A stretch of 64,000 nucleotides of DNA from Luteimonas sp. 9C (GTDB taxonomy: Bacteria > Pseudomonadota > Gammaproteobacteria > Xanthomonadales > Xanthomonadaceae): contig NZ_LR733312.1 in NCBI RefSeq assembly GCF_902506295.1, positions 765,403-829,402 of the forward strand, written 5' to 3'. The notes under the pieces are model-generated. The model worked only from the letters and a program-made list of their open reading frames with translations. It had not been told where the DNA came from and did no database searches. Positions 58,594 through 64,000 of this stretch are shown here, one piece after another (the first letter of the stretch is position 1; every line of letters begins with the position of its first letter). The translations under genes were made by a program, and so were the position numbers.

Positions 58594-59550
58594 GTGAGCG
58601 GAGCGGGCTTGCGTCCGCGCGCGGTCGCCCTGATGGGGCCGACCGCGTCCGGCAAGACGGCGCTCGCGCTCGAATGGGCGGCGCGGTTCGGCGGCGAGAT
58701 TGTCAGTGTCGATTCGGCGCTGGTGTATCGAGGACTGGAGATCGGCGCGGCCAAGCCCGACGCCGCCGAGCGGGCCCGCGTTCCGCATCACATGCTCGAT
58801 CTGCGCGACCCCTGGCAGACGTACTCGGCGGCCGAGTTCGCCCACGACGCGCGGCGCGCGGTCGACGATGTCCTGCGCCGCGGGCGCGTGCCGATCCTCG
58901 CCGGGGGCACGGGTCTGTACTTCGCGGCACTCCTCGATGGCCTGTCGCCGATGCCGGAAGCCGATGCCGACACCCGGGCCGCGATCGCCGCCGAGGCCGC
59001 CGCGCTTGGCTGGCCCGCCCTGCATGCGCAGCTGGCGACGCTGGACCCCGAGGCCGCCGCGCGCATCAAGCCCGGCGATGCGCAACGCATCCAGCGGGCG
59101 CTGGAAGTGCACCGGCTGACCGGCGTTCCGATCAGCGACTGGCAGCGGCATCCGAGCGAATCGCCGCCGTTCCCGGCGCAGGTGCTGGCGCTGGCGATCG
59201 CGCCGCCCGCGCGTGCCACGCTGCATGCGCGGATCGCCGACCGCTTCGACGCGATGCTCGCTGCCGGCTTCCTCGACGAGGTGCGCGGCCTGCGCGCGTT
59301 GCCGCAGCTGCAGGCGCATCCCGCGCCACTCGAACTGCCGGCCATCCGCGCCGTGGGATATCGCCAGGCGTGGGCGTACCTGGACGGGCAGGGCACCGCG
59401 GACGATTTCCGCGCACGCGCGATCGCCGCCACCCGGCAGCTCGCGAAACGGCAGTGCACGTGGTTGCGCGGGCGTGGCGGGGCGCGGTGGTTCGACCCGG
59501 CCACGCAGCGCGCTGCGCTGGATGCGGAGGTCGCGGCGTTTGTTGCGTGA
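58594..59550 (+). CDS. miaA: tRNA dimethylallyltransferase
   Basis: 318-residue enzyme that adds dimethylallyl to A37 of tRNAs reading UNN codons. A GTG start at 58594 gives [20 protein letters not shown]; the nearby ATG at 58580 is out of frame and the internal ATG at 58633 would cut into the P-loop strand. The P-loop GPTASGKT is at residues 15-22, [16 protein letters not shown] binds the tRNA base, and [17 protein letters not shown] and [14 protein letters not shown] blocks follow. It begins the miaA-hfq-hflX-hflK-hflC-yjeT order, as in E. coli. Confidence 0.95.
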   Translation: MSGAGLRPRAVALMGPTASGKTALALEWAARFGGEIVSVDSALVYRGLEIGAAKPDAAERARVPHHMLDLRDPWQTYSAAEFAHDARRAVDDVLRRGRVPILAGGTGLYFAALLDGLSPMPEADADTRAAIAAEAAALGWPALHAQLATLDPEAAARIKPGDAQRIQRALEVHRLTGVPISDWQRHPSESPPFPAQVLALAIAPPARATLHARIADRFDAMLAAGFLDEVRGLRALPQLQAHPAPLELPAIRAVGYRQAWAYLDGQGTADDFRARAIAATRQLAKRQCTWLRGRGGARWFDPATQRAALDAEVAAFVA

Positions 59551-59700
59551 GCGGCGGGTCGTCCGCGGAGCGCGCTGCGTCCTGATCGTGATCACGGAGG
59601 TGGCATCCGGCCATCGCCGTCACGAAACCCCGATTCCGCACAGCATTCTCCCCGCTGGATCCCGCACAGACCGCATCGCGGTTGTGTAACATCGGCCGGT

Positions 59701-59723
59701 CGTCGTCCGGGGAGCGGACGACG
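59701..59723 (+). other. Hairpin in the hfq leader
   Basis: Nine-base perfect stem CGTCGTCCG/CGGACGACG with a five-base loop, 47 bases before the hfq start and inside the likely hfq 5' untranslated region. No T-run follows. Confidence 0.5.
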
Positions 59724-59770
59724 GCCCGGCCAACAGGTCATCAGAACAACAACCACGCTGGGGAAACACC

Positions 59771-60046
59771 ATGTCCAAGGGGCAATCCTTGCAGGATCCT
59801 TTCCTGAACGCACTGCGCCGCGAGCGTGTGCCCGTCTCGATTTACCTCGTCAATGGCATCAAACTGCAGGGCACGGTCGAATCCTTCGACCAGTTCGTGG
59901 TGTTGCTGCGCAATACCGTGAGCCAGATGGTCTACAAACATGCCATCTCCACCGTGGTGCCGGCCCGCAACGTGCGCGTGGCGCCAGGCGGCGGCTTCGT
60001 CCAGTCCGGTGAAGGCGAGGACGAGGCGCCCGAGACCACCGACTGA
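59771..60046 (+). CDS. hfq: RNA chaperone Hfq
   Basis: 91-residue Sm-like hexamer subunit that pairs small RNAs with mRNAs. The Sm1 motif is in [20 protein letters not shown] and the Sm2 motif is [10 protein letters not shown], with the proximal-face QSLQDPFLN at the N terminus. The tail is short and acidic ([12 protein letters not shown]), compared with 102 residues in E. coli. It lies between miaA and hflX, 18 bases from the latter. Confidence 0.97.
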   Translation: MSKGQSLQDPFLNALRRERVPVSIYLVNGIKLQGTVESFDQFVVLLRNTVSQMVYKHAISTVVPARNVRVAPGGGFVQSGEGEDEAPETTD

Positions 60047-60064
60047 CCCGAGGTGTGAACCCAC

Positions 60065-61384
60065 TTGTTCGAACGCTCCCGCAAGGGTGAAAACGCGCTG
60101 CTGATCCAGCCGCATTCGCATGGCCCCGCCGACGAAGGCGCGCTGGAAGAATTTTCGGAACTCGCCCGCTCCGCCGGTGCCCGCGTCGCCGCGGTCATCC
60201 CGGCCCGGATCGACAAGCCCAATGCCGCCACGCTGTTCGGCAGCGGCAAGCTCGACGAGGTCAAGGCCGCGGCCGATGCCACCGGCGCGGACCTGGTGCT
60301 GGTCAACCATCGGCTCACGCCGGGCCAGGAGCGCAATCTCGAGAAGTTCCTCGAGCGCCGCGTCGTCGACCGCACCGGTCTGATCCTCGACATCTTCGCC
60401 CAGCGCGCCCGCAGCCACGAAGGCAAGCTGCAGGTCGAACTGGCGCAGCTGCGGCACATGGCCACGCGCCTGGTGCGCGGCTGGACCCATCTCGAGCGCC
60501 AGCGCGGTGGCTCGATCGGACTGCGCGGGCCGGGCGAGACCCAGCTCGAGACCGACCGCCGCCTGCTGCAGAAGCGGCTCGAGCAGCTGCAGGCACGACT
60601 CGACAAGGTGGAAGTGCAGCGCACCCAGATGCGCCGTGCGCGCGTGCGCAGCGAACTGCCGCGCGTGGCGCTGGTCGGCTACACCAACGCCGGCAAGTCC
60701 ACGCTGTTCAATACGCTCACCGGTGCCGATGCCTACGCGGCCGACCAGCTGTTCGCCACGCTCGATCCCACGGTGCGCCGCGTCGACCTGTCCGGTGGCA
60801 GCATCGTGCTGGCCGATACCGTCGGCTTCGTCCGCGACCTGCCGCACGAACTCGTCGCCGCGTTCCGCTCCACGCTGAGCGAGGCGCGCGAGGCCGATCT
60901 GCTGCTGCACATCATCGACGCCGCCGACCCGCTGCGGAACGAGCGCATCGCCCAGGTCGACGCCGTGCTGGGCGAGATCGGCGCCGGCGATCTGCCGCAG
61001 CTGCTGGTCTTCAACAAGATCGACCGCATCGAAGGCGCGACGCCGCGCTACGACCAGGACCCCAACGCGCTGGCTGACGACGCCGTGCGCGAGAACGTGT
61101 GGATTTCCGCGCGGGACGGCCTGGGGCTCGGCGTGCTGTCGCAGGCGCTCGCCCGGCGCCTCGGCATCCGGCGCGTTGCCGGCAAGGTGCGCCTGCCGCC
61201 CGAATCCGGCCGGCTGCACGCCCGCCTGCATGCGCTCGAAGGCGTGCGTGGGGAAACGCTCGACGAGTCCGGCTGGTTGCTGCAGGTGGACCTGGCGCAT
61301 GCCGATGCCGCGCGTCTGGCGTCGCAGCCCGACGGCGAACCCCTGCGTGCGCTCTTGCCTCCGGACGAGGACGACACCATCTGA
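60065..61384 (+). CDS. hflX: Ribosome-associated GTPase HflX
   Basis: 439-residue GTPase that splits stalled 70S ribosomes after heat or other stress. The TTG at 60065 is taken as start because an in-frame stop lies three codons upstream and TTG-Phe-Glu-Arg aligns with Met-Phe-Asp-Arg of E. coli HflX. The N-terminal HflX domain contains FGSGKLDEVKAAADATGADL and DRTGLILDIFAQRARSHEGK; the G domain has GYTNAGKST near 205-213, ADTVGFVRDLPH and NKID. It follows hfq closely. Confidence 0.96.
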   Translation: MFERSRKGENALLIQPHSHGPADEGALEEFSELARSAGARVAAVIPARIDKPNAATLFGSGKLDEVKAAADATGADLVLVNHRLTPGQERNLEKFLERRVVDRTGLILDIFAQRARSHEGKLQVELAQLRHMATRLVRGWTHLERQRGGSIGLRGPGETQLETDRRLLQKRLEQLQARLDKVEVQRTQMRRARVRSELPRVALVGYTNAGKSTLFNTLTGADAYAADQLFATLDPTVRRVDLSGGSIVLADTVGFVRDLPHELVAAFRSTLSEAREADLLLHIIDAADPLRNERIAQVDAVLGEIGAGDLPQLLVFNKIDRIEGATPRYDQDPNALADDAVRENVWISARDGLGLGVLSQALARRLGIRRVAGKVRLPPESGRLHARLHALEGVRGETLDESGWLLQVDLAHADAARLASQPDGEPLRALLPPDEDDTI

Positions 61385-61572
61385 TAGGTCCGGTGGGCGC
61401 GTGTCTGCACGCGATGGGGCTTCCAGGGGACGCCGCTTCGCGCGCAGGGCCGCGGCCACGGGAATCCCGGCATGACCTCCGGTGCGTGGCCTGCGACAGG
61501 CGCGAGCCGGTTAGACTATGCGACCCCCGCGCCGCCGCCGACGCAGGCTGCGCGCCCAGAACTGGAGCAGGC

Positions 61573-62772
61573 ATGGCCTGGAACATTCCCGGCAACAACA
61601 AGGACAAGGATTCTCCGGACCGCAAGGATTCCGGAAATCAGGGCGAGCGCAATCCGTGGCCGCCACGCCGGACCGGCGGCGGTGGACGTGGCGGGCGTGG
61701 CGGTGGCGGCGGCGGTGGTTTCGACCGCATCCTCGACCAGTTCCGCGGACTCTTCGGTGGCGGTTTCGGCGGCGGCAATCCGCTGCGCTGGATCGCGGTC
61801 GTCGTGGTCGTCGTGCTGTTGCTCAACTGCTTCGTGCTGGTGGGTGAAACCCAGCGCGGCGTGGTGCTCCGGTTCGGCCAGGTCGCGCGGATCATGCAGC
61901 CGGGTCCGAACTTCAAGCTGCCCTGGCCGGTCGAGCGCGTGACCAAGGTCGACGCGACCACCGTGCAGTCCTACAGCAATACCGTGCCGGTGCTGACCCG
62001 CGACGAGAACATCGTCATCGTGTCCTTCAACGTGCAGTACCGCGTGGGCGATGCCGAGCAGTACCTGTTCGGCACCCGCAATGCGCGCGAGATGCTCGAG
62101 CAGACCGCACTCAGTGCCGTCCGCGAGCAGATCGGCCGGGTGAATCTGGACGCCGCGCTCAATGCGCGTGGCCCGATCTCGACGGCGGCGCAGACCTCGC
62201 TGCAGGCCTCGCTCGACAGCTACCGCACTGGCCTGTTCGTCAACGAACTCAACCTGCAGGACGCGCGTCCGCCGGAAGAGGTCAAGGACGCGTTCGACGC
62301 CGTCAACAGCGCGCAGCAGATGAACGAGCAGCTGGTCAAGGAAGCCGGCGCGTATGCGGCGAAGATCGTGCCGGAAGCCCGCGGTGAATCCGAGCGCGTG
62401 CGCTCGCAGGCCGAGGGCTACAAGACCGCCGAGATCGCCCGCGCCACCGGTGACGCGACGCGTTTCTCGCTGCTGGTCGACGCCTACGCCAGTGCCCAGG
62501 ACGTCACCCGCAAGCGTCTGTGGCTGGAAACCGTGCAGAGCGTGCTGGCCGAGAACCGCGTGGTCGTCGGTGGCGATGGCCGCCAGTTGATCTACGTGCC
62601 GATGGCCGGGCAGGGCACGGGCGGCCAGGCCGCGCCCTCGCTGATCCCGCCGGAGGTGCTGTCGCCGGCCGTGGAAGCCACGCGCAACGCCGGCAACGGC
62701 AACAGCAATGCCGCGCCGGCAGCAGGGGCACGCAACCTGCCGCGTCCGCCGCGTGATGGAGCCAACCGATGA
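61573..62772 (+). CDS. hflK: FtsH modulator HflK
   Basis: 399-residue inner-membrane SPFH-domain protein that with HflC forms a cage around FtsH. The ATG at 61573 has GGAG upstream and starts MAWNIPGNNKDKDS. A long Gly/Arg-rich cytoplasmic tail (RTGGGGRGGRGG) precedes one membrane helix (WIAVVVVVVLLLNCFVLV) near residue 80. The SPFH domain (GVVLRFGQVARIMQPGPNFK) and a long coiled coil with AKIVPEARGESERVRSQAEG follow. The C-terminal part is Ala/Asn-rich. The stop overlaps the hflC start (ATGA). Confidence 0.96.
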   Translation: MAWNIPGNNKDKDSPDRKDSGNQGERNPWPPRRTGGGGRGGRGGGGGGGFDRILDQFRGLFGGGFGGGNPLRWIAVVVVVVLLLNCFVLVGETQRGVVLRFGQVARIMQPGPNFKLPWPVERVTKVDATTVQSYSNTVPVLTRDENIVIVSFNVQYRVGDAEQYLFGTRNAREMLEQTALSAVREQIGRVNLDAALNARGPISTAAQTSLQASLDSYRTGLFVNELNLQDARPPEEVKDAFDAVNSAQQMNEQLVKEAGAYAAKIVPEARGESERVRSQAEGYKTAEIARATGDATRFSLLVDAYASAQDVTRKRLWLETVQSVLAENRVVVGGDGRQLIYVPMAGQGTGGQAAPSLIPPEVLSPAVEATRNAGNGNSNAAPAAGARNLPRPPRDGANR

Positions 62773-63632
62773 GACTGAATTTCGTCATTCCGTTGCTGAT
62801 CGTCGTCCTGCTGGGCCTGATGGGCTCGGTGTACGTGGTCCGCGAAGGCCAGGTGGCCCTGGTGCTCAACCTCGGTCGCGTCGCCCGGACCGACATCGGC
62901 CCGGGCCTGCACTTCAAGGTTCCGCTGATCGAGTCGGCACGCGTGTTCGACCGTCGCTTCAACGCCAGCGCGTTCTCGCCGGAGCGCTCGCTGACCTCCG
63001 AGCGCAAGGACGTGAGCGTCGACTTCGTCGCCATCGTCGCCATCAGCGACGTCGCCGCGTTCTACCGCGCCACGTCCGGCAACGAGGCCGATGCCAATCT
63101 GCGCCTCGAGCCGATCATCAAGAACTCGCTGCGCAACGAGATCAACGCCAGCACCCTGACCGAACTCGTCTCGGGCAACCGTTCGGAGTTCGTCGAGCGC
63201 CAGCTGCCCGGCATCAACGAGGCCGCGCAGTCGCTGGGCATGCGCATCATCGACATCCGTCTGAAGCAGATCGATCTGCCGACCGACAGCCAGGTGATCC
63301 AGCAGGTCTACAACCGCATGCGCGCCGAGCGCCAGGAAGTGGCCACGCGACTGCGCGCCGAAGGCGAGGAGCGCGCCCGCGCGATCCGTGGCCAGGCCGA
63401 TCGCGAGCAGACCGTGATCCTCGCCGAGGCAGAGCGCGACGCGCAGACCCTGCGCGGTGAAGGCGATGCCGAGGCCGCGCGCATCTACGGCGAAGCCGCG
63501 AATCGCGACCCGGCGTTCTACGCGTTCCAGCGTAGCCTCGAGGCCTATCGCGCGTCGTTCCAGAAGGGCGACAGCGTGATCGTGCTCGAGCGTGATGACC
63601 CGTTCCTGCAGTACATGCGCAGCGACCGTTGA
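62769..63632 (+). CDS. hflC: FtsH modulator HflC
   Basis: 287-residue partner of HflK. An N-terminal membrane helix (FVIPLLIVVLLGLMGSVYVV) is followed by the SPFH domain (VLNLGRVARTDIGPGLHFKV), the coiled coil (RMRAERQEVATRLRAEGEER) and the C-terminal FYAFQRSLEAYRASF, ending at YMRSDR. E. coli HflC is 334 residues; the shorter length is common in Xanthomonadaceae. It is translationally coupled to hflK. Confidence 0.96.
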   Translation: MRLNFVIPLLIVVLLGLMGSVYVVREGQVALVLNLGRVARTDIGPGLHFKVPLIESARVFDRRFNASAFSPERSLTSERKDVSVDFVAIVAISDVAAFYRATSGNEADANLRLEPIIKNSLRNEINASTLTELVSGNRSEFVERQLPGINEAAQSLGMRIIDIRLKQIDLPTDSQVIQQVYNRMRAERQEVATRLRAEGEERARAIRGQADREQTVILAEAERDAQTLRGEGDAEAARIYGEAANRDPAFYAFQRSLEAYRASFQKGDSVIVLERDDPFLQYMRSDR

Positions 63633-63645
63633 AGACCTGCGCCTG

Positions 63646-63831
63646 ATGTCGGACCTGTGGGCGGCGTTGTGCCTGGTGTTCGTGCTTGAAGGCCTGATCC
63701 TGTTCGCGGTGCCCGGTTTCTGGAAGCGCAACGCCGAACAGATGCTCACGATGCCCACCCACACCCTGCGCCGCATCGGCGCAGGCGTGCTGGCCGTCGG
63801 GCTGCTGGCGCTCTACTTCGTGCGGAGTTGA
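63646..63831 (+). CDS. yjeT: DUF2065 family protein (YjeT-like)
   Basis: 61-residue membrane protein with two hydrophobic segments (WAALCLVFVLEGLILFAVPG and GAGVLAVGLLALYFV) around the conserved PTHTLRRIG. The start is the ATG at 63646, 13 bases after hflC. It holds the same place between hflC and purA in E. coli; purA is not in this window. Its function is unknown. The last 169 bases of the window contain nothing I can assign. Confidence 0.9.
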   Translation: MSDLWAALCLVFVLEGLILFAVPGFWKRNAEQMLTMPTHTLRRIGAGVLAVGLLALYFVRS

Positions 63832-64000
63832 CCGGGCGCGTCCCTGCGCAACGGTCGGGATGACCCGACCGCGGACCGGGACCGGCGTCGGATCTACCGC
63901 CGCCGCGTCGACCCACTGATGACGGGCCGTCTCCCGGATGGTCGGCTACCGAAGGCCGCATCGACGTCCCCCCATGCCCCGTGAATGCCCCGCATAAAGC

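Overview
The window is high-GC gammaproteobacterial chromosome, most like the Xanthomonadaceae/Lysobacteraceae (Lysobacter or Luteimonas type). The reasons are the GC bias, the large TonB-dependent receptor, a CbrA-like hybrid kinase, the order map-glnD-dapD-arsC-dapE, surE-pcm-yqaA-nlpD with no rpoS behind it, an NAD-type isocitrate dehydrogenase, and a cluster of five tRNAs ahead of tig-clpP-clpX-lon. There are no rRNA genes, CRISPR arrays, prophages or recognisable transposases. Almost all of it is core genome.

Layout. 1-6325 (+): partial map, then glnD (PII signalling), dapD and dapE (lysine/peptidoglycan precursor), a Spx/ArsC-like protein and thioredoxin 2. 6335-10182: a GntP-type permease divergent from a TonB-dependent receptor. 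10349-14233: a large hybrid histidine kinase with a transporter-like sensor domain, then a Nudix hydrolase. 14271-20039 (-): two GNAT acetyltransferases, mfd and rlmJ. 20218-20624: a small lipoprotein gene that appears frameshifted. 20682-24381: creB-creC-creD. 24482-25980: an acetyltransferase translationally coupled to a nitrilase-family amidase.

26050-34848 is the most unusual part. A leftward run phoB, phoR, ppk, ppx, GT4 glycosyltransferase, PAP2 phosphatase starts at a three-repeat Pho box. It carries two copies of a 417-bp palindromic element in opposite orientation. One lies beyond the PAP2 gene and the other separates phoB from phoR. The gene content suggests phosphate sensing, polyphosphate turnover and possibly membrane-lipid remodelling in one module. 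That last step is inference.

34972-40982: a BepA-like periplasmic protease, glutaredoxin coupled to an AhpD-like protein, isocitrate dehydrogenase, an NhaC-type antiporter and a BI-1/YccA membrane protein. 41056-41974: tRNA Pro, Arg, His, Lys, Leu. 42263-48329: trigger factor, ClpP, ClpX and Lon, the last with a good heat-shock-type promoter. 48486-52995: Smr, SurE, Pcm, YqaA, NlpD, an Mth938-domain protein and YhbY. 53077-58576: rlmE, ftsH, folP, putP. 58594-63831: miaA, hfq, hflX, hflK, hflC, yjeT. FtsH and its partners HflK/HflC, together with ClpXP, Lon and BepA, make the second half rich in protein quality control.
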